From: an uncultured Mycoplasma sp. | GTDB taxonomy: Bacteria > Bacillota_I > Bacilli_A > RF39 > UBA660 | Assembly (NCBI GenBank): GCA_947388575.1 | Contig: CANDSI010000003.1 | Location: 1 to 17,428, forward strand | Reading direction: 5' to 3' | Length of the DNA: 17,428 nt | Shown: positions 1-6,398 of the stretch, piece by piece | Layout of the letters: every line of letters starts with the position of its first letter | Numbering within the stretch: position 1 is the first letter of the stretch | Made by a program: the position numbers and the translations under genes | Notes under the pieces: model-generated | Databases searched by the model: none | Seen by the model: the letters and a program-made list of their open reading frames with translations, nothing else | What the model was told of the DNA's origin: nothing

Positions 1-45
1 TCAACGCTAAAGCTATTTTTACCACGCGCATAGCGCATGGTATTA
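1..45 (-). CDS. Possible 5' end of a leftward gene, partial at window edge
   Basis: Reading leftward from 45, an ATG opens a frame encoding MRYARGKNSFSV that runs off the window. The stretch is somewhat richer in G+C than its surroundings. No clear ribosome binding site precedes the ATG, and the 21-41 region is itself a near-palindrome, so this could equally be non-coding. A rightward frame ending at the TAG at 31-33 is another possibility. This is a weak call. Confidence 0.2.
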
Positions 46-50
46 TAACC

Positions 51-93
51 AATAAAACTACTACTAACTTTTAGTTAATAGTAGTTTTATTTT
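51..93. terminator. Bidirectional hairpin terminator
   Basis: A 13-bp stem (51-63 with 79-91) continues inward as a second 5-bp stem (65-69 with 73-77). The stem base is A/T rich, so both transcripts end in U-rich sequence. It lies just beyond the stop codon of the leftward membrane protein gene. Confidence 0.7.
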
Positions 94-120
94 AGATTAC
101 TGTATTTAATTAATTGTGAG

Positions 121-396
121 TTATTGCGCTTCTTCTGACCATATTTGAAATAATCCAAATAGATTAAATTCGCGACCATACCCAGCTGTATTTTTGCTAG
201 TATAGTAGTGTGTATAATATCCTAAACCAATATATATATTTCCAGATTTAGAGTTATTTTCATAACTTTTAGCTGTAATTGTAATCAAAGGTTTAGCTTC
301 ATCTTGTGAATTTATTAAACGAATAACATCTATTATAATGAGTGCTAACCAAACCACTATTATAATGTCTATTACTATTAATACTTTTTTCTTCAT
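121..396 (-). CDS. Small single-pass membrane protein, XRE-linked
   Basis: This is a 91-residue protein of unknown function. Residues 4-27 form one hydrophobic helix after an MKKK start, which predicts an N-terminal anchor with the rest outside the membrane. The exposed part holds the motif IYIGLGYYTHYY and then NLFGLF. It resembles the YWGLGYK...MGNWFMKY stretch of the larger membrane protein at 9773, so the two probably share a small domain. The gene follows the XRE regulator gene by 24 nt with an AGGAGT site before its ATG, so the two are likely co-transcribed and end at the hairpin at 51-93. A signalling or immunity partner role for the regulator is only a guess. Confidence 0.6.
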   Translation of the reverse strand: MKKKVLIVIDIIIVVWLALIIIDVIRLINSQDEAKPLITITAKSYENNSKSGNIYIGLGYYTHYYTSKNTAGYGREFNLFGLFQIWSEEAQ

Positions 397-420
397 ATTT
401 TTTACTCCTATTATTTTTCT

Positions 421-1125
421 TTATACATTAAAAATATCCAAATATAAAGCATTTTGTTTATCTATTATTTCCTGTTCGTTTTCATTTAATTTTAATTGTT
501 CAAACATCTCATTAGTAAAATTAATATTTTTCTTTGAAAAATAACATTTTCGCAGACTAGGCTCACATTTTGCGTTTGTTCCAAAGTAACCGCCAAGCAT
601 CAGATTATCTGTACCATTGCAAATATTAATTTCAAGGACTGCTATATCTACACGACTACTAGTTGGCTTGTAATTTTCCATTACAACAAATACAATTTCG
701 TCATTGCATATCAAGTAACCTTCAGTATATATTCTTTTATCGTGATAATCTACAAACTTTGCCTTACAAATACTTTGCTTTTGCTCCAACTGTAATACAT
801 ATTTATCAGGTGCAAATTTCTTGGTTCTATAATTATATGCATTAAAGTACACATATAATTTATCCGTGCCAAAAGGATTTCTCGATTTATTATGTTGTGT
901 GGTTCGATTTGTATCATTTCCATATAAGTCTGCTTCATATATTTCCAATACTTCACAAATAATGCTAATATCTCTCACATCTGGTAAAATTTCTCCCTTT
1001 TCATATCTGCTAACAGTAGCCTTATTTTTTCCTAAACTTGTAGCAATGTTTTCTTGGCTCAACCCTTTTTGTATTCTGTAGTTTCTTAGCCTTTCTCCAA
1101 AATCTTTACTATCAAAATTCGACAT
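421..1125 (-). CDS. XRE-family transcriptional regulator with C-terminal sensor-like domain
   Basis: The 234-residue protein has a Cro/CI-type helix-turn-helix at about residues 10-65, with LSQENIATSLGKNKATVSRY as the recognition region. The remaining 160 residues are predicted to be mostly beta strands and match no family I recognise; they may sense a ligand or mediate oligomerisation. It is transcribed away from the mobility operon, as the repressor-type orf9 is in Tn916-like elements, so it probably represses the leader and mobility promoters. Its promoter is seen at 1153-1181, and AAAGGCGG precedes the ATG. The small membrane protein gene follows in the same transcript. Confidence 0.85.
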   Translation of the reverse strand: MSNFDSKDFGERLRNYRIQKGLSQENIATSLGKNKATVSRYEKGEILPDVRDISIICEVLEIYEADLYGNDTNRTTQHNKSRNPFGTDKLYVYFNAYNYRTKKFAPDKYVLQLEQKQSICKAKFVDYHDKRIYTEGYLICNDEIVFVVMENYKPTSSRVDIAVLEINICNGTDNLMLGGYFGTNAKCEPSLRKCYFSKKNINFTNEMFEQLKLNENEQEIIDKQNALYLDIFNV

Positions 1126-1152
1126 AATATCCGCCTTTCTTAATTTATAATT

Positions 1153-1181
1153 ATTATACTATTACATATTAAATTATTCAA
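1153..1181 (-). promoter_or_regulatory. Promoter of the XRE gene
   Basis: On the minus strand TTGAAT and TATAAT are separated by exactly 17 nt, about 30 nt upstream of the start codon. It is back to back with the leader promoter at 1210-1238. Confidence 0.7.
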
Positions 1182-1196
1182 CTGCTTAATGCTACA

Positions 1197-1250
1197 AAAC
1201 TGGTAAAGTTTGATTTATAGGGCTTTTTATGGTATAATATAGTTTATACC
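1197..1250 (+). promoter_or_regulatory. Leader promoter with overlapping palindromic operators
   Basis: TTGATT (1210-1215) and TATAAT (1233-1238) are 17 nt apart. A palindrome AAACT-ggtaa-AGTTT (1197-1211) overlaps the -35 box, and GGTATAA-N6-TTATACC (1231-1250) overlaps the -10 box and start point. This is a typical layout for repression by the adjacent XRE protein, although the binding protein is inferred. Confidence 0.6.
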
Positions 1251-1290
1251 AAAACCTATTTTTGGCACAAGTCTTTTTATATGATTTTGC

Positions 1291-1347
1291 CTAAGCGTCA
1301 GCTTAATTGTAACATAAATGTTATAACTTAAGCTACGCTAGTGGCTT
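1291..1347 (+). promoter_or_regulatory. Structured leader RNA with alternative hairpins
   Basis: In the transcript from the 1210 promoter, 1291-1306 can pair with 1328-1341 (7 bp, then 5 bp and 2 bp separated by bulges) around an inner TAACAT/ATGTTA stem (1310-1323). Alternatively AAGCTAC (1330-1336) pairs with GTGGCTT (1341-1347) with one wobble. The two folds share 1330-1341 and exclude each other. No known riboswitch class was recognised. Confidence 0.4.
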
Positions 1348-1436
1348 AAATTGTATATAGAACTTCCACTCGTTTGGACTTTCTAATGTTTATGTTTCAA
1401 GAAAAATAGAGACTATATAGAAAGGAAGAACGAGAT

Positions 1437-1520
1437 ATGAAAAAATTAAACAAACATATCGTATCATATCCACGGTGGTGGTGGCGGTTGTTAAGACTGG
1501 ATTTAGGAGATTTTCAATAA
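1437..1520 (+). CDS. Trp/Arg-rich leader peptide, 27 residues
   Basis: A short frame with a good AAAGGAAG site encodes a 27-residue peptide containing PRWWWRLLRL. Its run of CCA CGG TGG TGG TGG CGG codons is unusual in such A+T-rich DNA. The stop codon (1518-1520) lies within the terminator hairpin at 1506-1525, so a ribosome finishing the peptide would cover the upstream arm of the stem. That geometry fits a transcription attenuator. In Tn916 a leader peptide of similar length attenuates tet(M), and read-through feeds the mobility genes; here no resistance gene lies between leader and mobility operon. A membrane-active or toxin peptide is a less likely alternative. Confidence 0.55.
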   Translation: MKKLNKHIVSYPRWWWRLLRLDLGDFQ

Positions 1521-1535
1521 TCTCCTTTTTCTTTT
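1506..1535 (+). terminator. Terminator overlapping the end of the leader peptide frame
   Basis: GGAGATT (1506-1512) pairs with AATCTCC (1519-1525) across a 6-nt loop and is followed by TTTTTCTTTT. The peptide stop codon falls at the loop and 3' arm boundary. Confidence 0.75.
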
Positions 1536-1561
1536 GTGCATAAAATATCAATTTTTCAAAG

Positions 1562-1698
1562 TTGCGTGGTACGCAATATTTTATGCTTTTTCATATTTTT
1601 ATCAATTTTTTTCTATTTTTAGTGAAAATCCGTGAAGAAAATACCTATTTTAGTTTTAAAAGTTGCACTATATGCAACTTTTGTTGCATAGGACGCAA
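1562..1698. repeat. Three copies of a TTGCRY-N3-RYGCAA palindrome
   Basis: Three 15-bp sites of 6-3-6 layout lie at 1562-1576 (TTGCGT ggt ACGCAA), 1663-1677 (TTGCAC tat ATGCAA) and 1684-1698 (TTGCAT agg ACGCAA). The last two are 21 bp apart, two helical turns, and end 12 bp before the -35 box of the mobility promoter. They are likely operators for a dimeric regulator. Confidence 0.7.
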
Positions 1699-1710
1699 TT
1701 TCACCACCTT

Positions 1711-1739
1711 TTGGTCTGTTTACATAATGGAAGTATAAT
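1711..1739 (+). promoter_or_regulatory. Promoter of the sigma-like/xis/int operon
   Basis: TTGGTC and TATAAT are separated by 17 nt. Downstream, near the start point, is an imperfect palindrome centred on TTCGAA (about 1744-1761), then TGATTTC-tg-GAAATCA (about 1760-1776), both possible regulator sites. Confidence 0.6.
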
Positions 1740-1801
1740 ATAGTTAGTTCGAACAAACTATGATTTCTGGAAATCAAATATTTTTATAGGAGATTTCAAA
1801 A

Positions 1802-2194
1802 ATGAAAAAACAAAGAAAATCCAAAAATCATACAAAAGATATTCAATTACCTAATGAAAAAATTAAAAAGTTACTAGCAGAAAATTTCTATCAAAGGTCA
1901 ATACAAAAAATTAATGACCTTGATGTAACCATTAATCACTTAGAAAATATCTTTGCAGACGAAACTTACTATTTAGCAATGAAAATTGTTCCATTGCTTG
2001 AAAGAAAAGTGTTATATCTCTCTTATGTTGAAAATTTGAGATTAAACGATATCTGTAAAAGATTAAAACTACAAAAGAAAGAAGTTATCAGCTTAAAAAA
2101 TAAAGGAATTATTCATTTTAAAAATAATCTAGCAACTATCGTAAAAGCACAAAAGATGAAAAACAAAGGTGGTGGAATAAATGAAAACAAATAA
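1802..2194 (+). CDS. Sigma-70 region 4-like regulator (Tn916 Orf7 type)
   Basis: The 130-residue protein is highly basic. Residues about 58-110 look like sigma region 4: helices around LLERKVLYLSYVENLRLNDI followed by a helix-turn-helix with LKLQKKEVISLKNKGI. No region 2 is present, so it is not a complete sigma factor. In Tn916-like elements a similar short sigma-like protein sits just upstream of xis and int and activates the transfer genes; that role is inferred by position. AGGAG lies 9 nt before the ATG. The downstream gene starts inside the last codons of this one, which implies translational coupling. Confidence 0.7.
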   Translation: MKKQRKSKNHTKDIQLPNEKIKKLLAENFYQRSIQKINDLDVTINHLENIFADETYYLAMKIVPLLERKVLYLSYVENLRLNDICKRLKLQKKEVISLKNKGIIHFKNNLATIVKAQKMKNKGGGINENK

Positions 2195-2627
2195 TAGCAA
2201 AAATAAATCCACCAATTCTAAGACAAACCCAAATACATTTTATCTATACGAAAAAGCTAAAAATAAAAGCAAAATTAGAGTTCTATACAAACCAACTGGA
2301 AAAAATCCAAGAGTTAGAATTATACCAAATGTCCAGCTATTAAAGAGAGCTATTGTTATGCGAAAACTTGATATTATCCCCTACCAAAGCGTTTTTCTAA
2401 TTTGTAACAACCAAGACGATATGAAAACAAGTAAAATTAATGTAGTATTCGACTTTTTCCACATATCTGGCGACTTGCTAGTAGTACAAATAGATAGAGA
2501 AAAACGAGAATTTGAAAGTTTAAGTCAAGAAGATATCAATTGGTATTCTAGCGATTTAATGTATAGAAGTTTTAATGAAATTATTCCAAAAATAAAAAAG
2601 GAGAGCAAAAAACAATGGAAAATATAA
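2181..2627 (+). CDS. DUF3846-like protein of the mobility operon
   Basis: The protein has 148 residues, with a basic Asn/Ser/Lys-rich start. Residues about 31-120 follow the pattern of DUF3846, a small domain common in conjugative elements: an IRVLYKPTG opening strand, then a VFLICNN strand, a HISGDLLVVQID strand, and finally EFESLSQEDINWY, where the family usually has a 'F.SL..E....Y' ending. The match is by pattern only. Its start overlaps the sigma-like gene by 14 nt and its end overlaps the excisionase gene by 13 nt, so the operon is tightly packed. The family's function is not known. Confidence 0.5.
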   Translation: MKTNNSKNKSTNSKTNPNTFYLYEKAKNKSKIRVLYKPTGKNPRVRIIPNVQLLKRAIVMRKLDIIPYQSVFLICNNQDDMKTSKINVVFDFFHISGDLLVVQIDREKREFESLSQEDINWYSSDLMYRSFNEIIPKIKKESKKQWKI

Positions 2628-2881
2628 AAGAAAATATAATTGATACTAAAGAAAAAAACGGTTTAAATGAACAAATTGTAATGGACTATTTAAGTAGGCT
2701 TGAAAACCCATTTATACTTTTATCTGCTCGTGATATATCTAAAGACCTACATATTGGAATTAATCAGGCGTATGAATTGTTAAAACAAGACGATTTTCCA
2801 ACTCTTGTTATTGGAAAGAAAAAAACTGTTACTATTGCAGCCTATTTGTTATGGAAAATGAGTAAGAAAGGAAGTGTATAG
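2615..2881 (+). CDS. xis: Excisionase-like HTH protein
   Basis: This is an 88-residue protein with a winged-helix/MerR-like motif at residues about 38-80: DISKDLHIGINQAYELLKQD, then the wing FPTLVIGKKKTVTI. This is the usual layout of excisionases of the HTH_17 type. It ends one base before the integrase ATG at 2883 and sits directly upstream of it, as xis does in Tn916 and related elements. Its expected role is to bend DNA at the element ends and drive integrase toward excision. A GGAG site lies 11 nt before the start. Confidence 0.75.
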   Translation: MENIKENIIDTKEKNGLNEQIVMDYLSRLENPFILLSARDISKDLHIGINQAYELLKQDDFPTLVIGKKKTVTIAAYLLWKMSKKGSV

Positions 2882-2882
2882 T

Positions 2883-4112
2883 ATGGCATTAAAAGGAAGT
2901 GGAGAAGGATATGTATTTTATAATAAACAAAGAAATCGTTGGAACGCACAATATAGAGAGTATGACATTAATACTGGAAAACTACAATTAAAAACTAAAA
3001 GTTTTAAAACTGAAGAAGATGCAAAAAAGTACTTAAGTACAATTATGTATCAAAAAGAAAATCCATTATATATTAAGCATAAAGGAATTCCAATTTGCGA
3101 AGTAATGAAATCAAATTTAAAGTTGAAATTAGATACCAATCAAATTACACCTACTCAATTCAGCAGAGTAACAAGAACCATAGAAAAGTTAGAAAGAACT
3201 TCAATCGGTTCAAAGAATATTGATGAAATAACATCAGATGAAATTCAACAATATCTAAATTCCATAACTCATTTAAGTAATTCTTCCATAAATAAAGCAT
3301 ATCAGCAACTTAATCAAGCATTTAAAATTGCTATTAATAAAGGTTATTTAATGCAAAATCCTATGATAAATGTTATCAAACCTAGAAGTAAAAAAGAAGA
3401 TAAAGTTGTACGCGCTTTGACAGTTGAAGAGCAACAAGCATTTACAGATTATCTTTTAAGTAAAGATTTAAATAAATGTAAATATAGAAATGTTTTTTTA
3501 ATACAGATGTATATGGGGTTAAGATGTGGCGAAACTTTGGCACTTACAACACACGATATCGACTTAAAGCACAAAAAAATAAATGTACATAGAACATTAA
3601 CAACAGATGAGTGTAACGCAATTATAATGGGAAATAAAACCAAAACATATGCAGGAAAAAGGATATTGCCTATACCAGATTTTATTTATCCTTATATTAT
3701 AGAACAAATGCAAGTTGCAGAAAAGCAAGAAAATAATGAAGAAAAATTATTATTTAAACCATATAACGCAAGATACACACGAAGAACAAATGTTAATTCG
3801 GAACTTCAAAGAATTTTTGAACGATATTTTAATGTAACAGATATTTCCACCCATAGTTTACGACATACTTTCGGTACTCGTTGCATTGAAAGTGGTATGG
3901 CTCCTGTCGTAGTTCAAAGATTAATGGGTCATAAAGATATAAGTGTTACATTAAATACATATACTACGGTTTTTGATAAATTTAAGGAAAATGAAATTGA
4001 TAAAGTTAATCAGTATTATTTGAGTGAAAATATGATTAAAAATAATAATGTTCCATACATAGATACTAATGAAACTAGCAGTAAAATAATTGATATTGAT
4101 GAAGAAAGATAG
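2883..4112 (+). CDS. int: Tyrosine recombinase/integrase of element 1 (Tn916 Int type)
   Basis: This is a 409-residue site-specific recombinase, close to the usual length of Tn916-type Int. Residues about 4-55 form an AP2-like arm-binding domain (GSGEGYVFYNKQRNRWNAQY), followed by a SAM-like core-binding domain to about 165. The catalytic domain shows R214 (GLRCGE), a likely K254, H324 and R327 (HSLRHTF), H350 (MGHKDIS) and nucleophile Y360 (NTYTT), so all active-site residues are present. I chose the ATG at 2883 over the upstream GTG at 2874 because AAGGAAG is then correctly spaced. It is the last gene of the operon and points at the presumed element end. Nothing suggests inactivation. Confidence 0.93.
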   Translation: MALKGSGEGYVFYNKQRNRWNAQYREYDINTGKLQLKTKSFKTEEDAKKYLSTIMYQKENPLYIKHKGIPICEVMKSNLKLKLDTNQITPTQFSRVTRTIEKLERTSIGSKNIDEITSDEIQQYLNSITHLSNSSINKAYQQLNQAFKIAINKGYLMQNPMINVIKPRSKKEDKVVRALTVEEQQAFTDYLLSKDLNKCKYRNVFLIQMYMGLRCGETLALTTHDIDLKHKKINVHRTLTTDECNAIIMGNKTKTYAGKRILPIPDFIYPYIIEQMQVAEKQENNEEKLLFKPYNARYTRRTNVNSELQRIFERYFNVTDISTHSLRHTFGTRCIESGMAPVVVQRLMGHKDISVTLNTYTTVFDKFKENEIDKVNQYYLSENMIKNNNVPYIDTNETSSKIIDIDEER

Positions 4113-4120
4113 CATTTAGT

Positions 4121-4391
4121 TAAACAAAATTAATAAAAATGGCTAAAAATAAGCTTTTAGTTTTGCTTTAAAAATTGTTTTGTTAGTGTTAAGTTTAAAA
4201 ATACATTTTTAAACTTAGGCTATCTGTCTAAAATGCTTAAAACTCAAGAGTTCTAAGCATCTCACATTTATCTTAACAATTATAGTTATAATAATCACTT
4301 AAACAATGTAAGTATTGAAATATAAGCACTTTAAGGTAGACTACTAAACAACAACTAAACAAAATTTATGATTTAAAATTTTGTTTAGTTG
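4121..4391. repeat. Repeats and large palindromes at the probable right end of element 1
   Basis: ACTAAACAA occurs at 4343-4351 and 4354-4362 (11-bp period) and inverted at 4381-4389; a related TAAACAAAATT is at 4121-4131. A 16-bp stem (4352-4367 with 4376-4391) encloses 8 nt. Two 28-bp palindromes lie 43 bp apart: TAAGTTTAAAAAT-ac-ATTTTTAAACTTA (4190-4217) and ATGCTTA..TAAGCAT (4233-4260, one mismatch). None has a terminator U-run. They are likely binding sites for integrase and excisionase. No gene is seen in 4113-4552. Confidence 0.55.
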
Positions 4392-4503
4392 ATTGCTTTA
4401 ACAATAAAAAATTAGAAAAAATGAAAAATCGTGAAAAGCATTGACACTCTAGTGAAATATAATTTTTATAAATTAATCAAAAAATAAACGAGTGAAAAAC
4501 AAG

Positions 4504-4537
4504 AAAATAGCCTGTATCTATTGATACAAGCTATCTT
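4504..4537 (-). terminator. Terminator of the tRNA-fMet transcript
   Basis: On the minus strand, a stem of about 14 bp (4536-4523 with 4518-4505, including two wobbles) with an AATA loop is followed by TTTTCTTGTTTTT. It lies 15 nt beyond the tRNA 3' end and is probably the original chromosomal terminator. Confidence 0.6.
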
Positions 4538-4552
4538 CATTGATTTTCTTAG

Positions 4553-4607
4553 TGGTTGCGGGGGTAAGACTCGAACTTACGACCTTCGGGTTATGAGCCC
4601 AACGAGC
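4553..4607 (-). other. Attachment site: 3' fragment of tRNA-fMet(CAT)
   Basis: Read on the minus strand, this is the last 55 nt of an initiator tRNA: the end of the D arm (GCTCG), an anticodon arm with loop CTCATAA flanked by the initiator-specific GGG/CCC pairs, the T arm with TTCGAGT, and an acceptor end finishing in CCA. Beyond 4607 the sequence no longer fits the D arm and the 5' acceptor strand is missing, so it is not a functional gene. This is the remnant expected when an integrative element inserts in the 3' half of a tRNA gene; an intact copy should lie at the far end of element 2, outside the window. Confidence 0.8.
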
Positions 4608-4658
4608 ATATTTTTCAAACTGCTTATTTCAATAGGGTTTGCTAAGATATTTTATTAT

Positions 4659-4680
4659 CTTCCCTAATTTTTCCCTAATT
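4659..4680. repeat. Tandem arm-type sites near attP
   Basis: Two adjacent 11-bp copies, CTTCCCTAATT and TTTCCCTAATT, lie between the tRNA fragment and the integrase gene. Related copies lie upstream of the integrase gene at 6296-6343. The placement fits integrase arm-binding sites. Confidence 0.55.
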
Positions 4681-4759
4681 GTTAAAAGATTACAACCTAA
4701 GTATTCCCCGCTAATGTTATAGTTATTTTATCAGTAAAACTGGAATATGTCAAGACCAA

Positions 4760-6277
4760 TTATGCAGGTATTTTCCTTTTGATAGTTCTTTTTGCTATAT
4801 ATCTTTTTGCATTTTCTTTTTGAACATTATTATCAATATTTGTATCTGCAATTTTTTCAGCACTTGTTGTTTCTTCTTTTTGTTCTTTTAATTGTTCTTC
4901 TCTTTCTCTTAGTTTAGCCTCTACTAATAATTCAAAATTCTTTTTCATATTATCAATAGCCTTTTGTCTTAATTTTGGATCTTTTATAGTTTCTTCTGTT
5001 ATATTCATAACATCATCTAAACTCTTTTGAATAGTATCTGTTAAATAAGTATTGTATTTTAGTATTTGATTATTCTTTGTTTGTCTTAATACATGAGAGT
5101 ATGTGTTTGCAGTCAATTTGTAATCTGCATGTCCTAAAAATGTTTGTAGTGTTTTCATATCAACACCAGCCTCTAGGCAACGAGTTGCAAATGTGTGTCT
5201 TAGTTCGTGTACTGTAATGTGTTTGGTATATCCATATTTGTCTAAAACATAATGTAATCTATGTCTTAGATAATCTGCTGTAATATTATTTCCGTTTTTA
5301 GTTTTAAACATACTTTCATTGTCTAAAATACTTTCATCTGTTATCCCTAATTGTTTCATTACTTCAGCTTTGTAATTTTCTAATGCTACTTTTAATATAG
5401 GCATAACTGGTACTATTCTATTACTTGTTTCAGATTTTAGTTCAGTATATTTTCTTTCTGCTCTAACTTTATTCAAGTCATCATCATAAATATCTATGAT
5501 TTGAAATCCTCTCTCTACATGTATTCCATTTACAATGTCATCTAAGTCTTTCCATAAAAATCCTGATAATTCACTTGCTCTAACACCTAAAACAAATAAT
5601 GTTAAGAAAGCTATTCCATTATATTCTGATAATAAGATATTTGTAACTGCTAGTTGTTCTTCTACACTTAGTATTTCTTTTTCTTTTGGTGCTGGTTTTT
5701 TAGGGTATTTTGGTTTCTTTACTGGATTTGTTGGTATTAATTCCATTTCCTCCTCAGCATCAGTAAAAATCATTCTTAATATCTTTACAGTATCTTTAAT
5801 TGTTTTTAAAGATAAGAAATCTTTTGATTGTTTCCCCTTTGTAGTGGATAAGTGGTTTATGAATAATTGTATATCATGTTTAGTGATTTCTTGAATTTTA
5901 CGATTTTTAAAATAAGGTCTAATATATGAGTTGATTTTAGATATATATCCTGCTAAAGTGGATTCTGCAATAGTTAATCTTTTATAATCTTTTACCCATA
6001 TTTTAATCCATTCTTCTAATATTACCTCAGACTGTTTTATTCTTAAATAAGCATACTTTTTTTCTTTTTCTTCGTAAAACTTTTTTAATGCTTTGGCTTT
6101 ATCTCTAGCCTCTCTTTCAGTATCACCACTTACTGATTTCTGAACAGAACGACCATTTATCTTTACTGATATTCTGCCTTCCCATTTGTTACCTTTTTTT
6201 CTAAAGTTACCTTCACCATTTTTCTTTCTAGTTCCTTTATTTTTATCTTGATCATTATTTATATTCTGTTTTACCAT
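4760..6277 (-). CDS. int: Tyrosine recombinase/integrase of element 2
   Basis: The 505-residue integrase probably inserts the element into tRNA-fMet, whose fragment lies 150 bp beyond its stop codon. Residues about 18-70 form the AP2-like arm-binding domain (GEGNFRKKGNKWEGRISV ending in TEREARDKAK). The core-binding domain spans about 83-190. Catalytic residues are all visible: R233 (GVRASE), K281 (ELKSET), H357 and R360 (HELRHTF), H383 (LGHADY) and Y393 (NTYSH). A charged, probably coiled tail of about 100 residues follows the tyrosine; this is longer than in most relatives, and its role is unknown. GGAGG lies 9 nt before the ATG, and two inverted arm-type sites sit just upstream, suggesting autoregulation. 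Confidence 0.95.
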   Translation of the reverse strand: MVKQNINNDQDKNKGTRKKNGEGNFRKKGNKWEGRISVKINGRSVQKSVSGDTEREARDKAKALKKFYEEKEKKYAYLRIKQSEVILEEWIKIWVKDYKRLTIAESTLAGYISKINSYIRPYFKNRKIQEITKHDIQLFINHLSTTKGKQSKDFLSLKTIKDTVKILRMIFTDAEEEMELIPTNPVKKPKYPKKPAPKEKEILSVEEQLAVTNILLSEYNGIAFLTLFVLGVRASELSGFLWKDLDDIVNGIHVERGFQIIDIYDDDLNKVRAERKYTELKSETSNRIVPVMPILKVALENYKAEVMKQLGITDESILDNESMFKTKNGNNITADYLRHRLHYVLDKYGYTKHITVHELRHTFATRCLEAGVDMKTLQTFLGHADYKLTANTYSHVLRQTKNNQILKYNTYLTDTIQKSLDDVMNITEETIKDPKLRQKAIDNMKKNFELLVEAKLREREEQLKEQKEETTSAEKIADTNIDNNVQKENAKRYIAKRTIKRKIPA

Positions 6278-6295
6278 TAAATTTTTCCTCCCTCC

Positions 6296-6343
6296 AATTA
6301 AGGAAAAACAGAATAAGTCAAAATATAATGATTTTCCTTAATT
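6296..6343. repeat. Inverted pair of arm-type sites upstream of int
   Basis: AATTAAGGAAAA (6296-6307) and TTTTCCTTAATT (6332-6343) are a perfect 12-bp inverted pair separated by 24 bp. Each contains TTTCCTTAATT, one base from the tandem sites at 4659-4680. They lie in the untranslated leader or promoter of the integrase gene. Confidence 0.55.
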
Positions 6344-6398
6344 ATAACGTGCTCAAAAAAATAAGTCAGCCCCAGGAGCAAAAAAATAATGATAGATA

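Larger units (their letters stand above)
1..4400. mobile_element. Int-proximal end of a Tn916-like integrative element (element 1)
   Basis: The order of a leftward HTH repressor, an attenuator-like leader, a sigma-like regulator, a second regulator, an excisionase and a tyrosine integrase matches the regulatory and recombination end of the Tn916 family. The conjugation genes would lie off the left edge. The right limit is inferred from repeats and palindromes ending near 4391, about 110 bp before the terminator of the split tRNA gene; the exact end is not visible. Confidence 0.6.

Noticed and set aside
1562..1698. CRISPR-like or iteron array
   Set aside because: Only three palindromic copies with unequal spacing (101 and 21 bp) and no spacer-like units; operator sites explain them better.
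4190..4217. Terminator after the element 1 integrase
   Set aside because: The palindrome is strong but has a 2-nt centre and no U-run on either side; a DNA-level binding site fits better.
4444..4466. Promoter TTGACA with TATAAT after the integrase of element 1
   Set aside because: The two boxes are about 11 nt apart, too close for a functional sigma-A promoter.
4553..4640. Complete tRNA-Met gene
   Set aside because: Only the 3' 55 nt fit; the 5' acceptor strand and most of the D arm are missing. An ACTGCT at about 4618-4623 resembles a piece of the D-arm complement, but spacing is wrong.
5535..5894. Rightward frame of 119 codons
   Set aside because: It is antisense to the catalytic domain of the element 2 integrase, has Ser/Phe-rich low-complexity content and no ribosome binding site.
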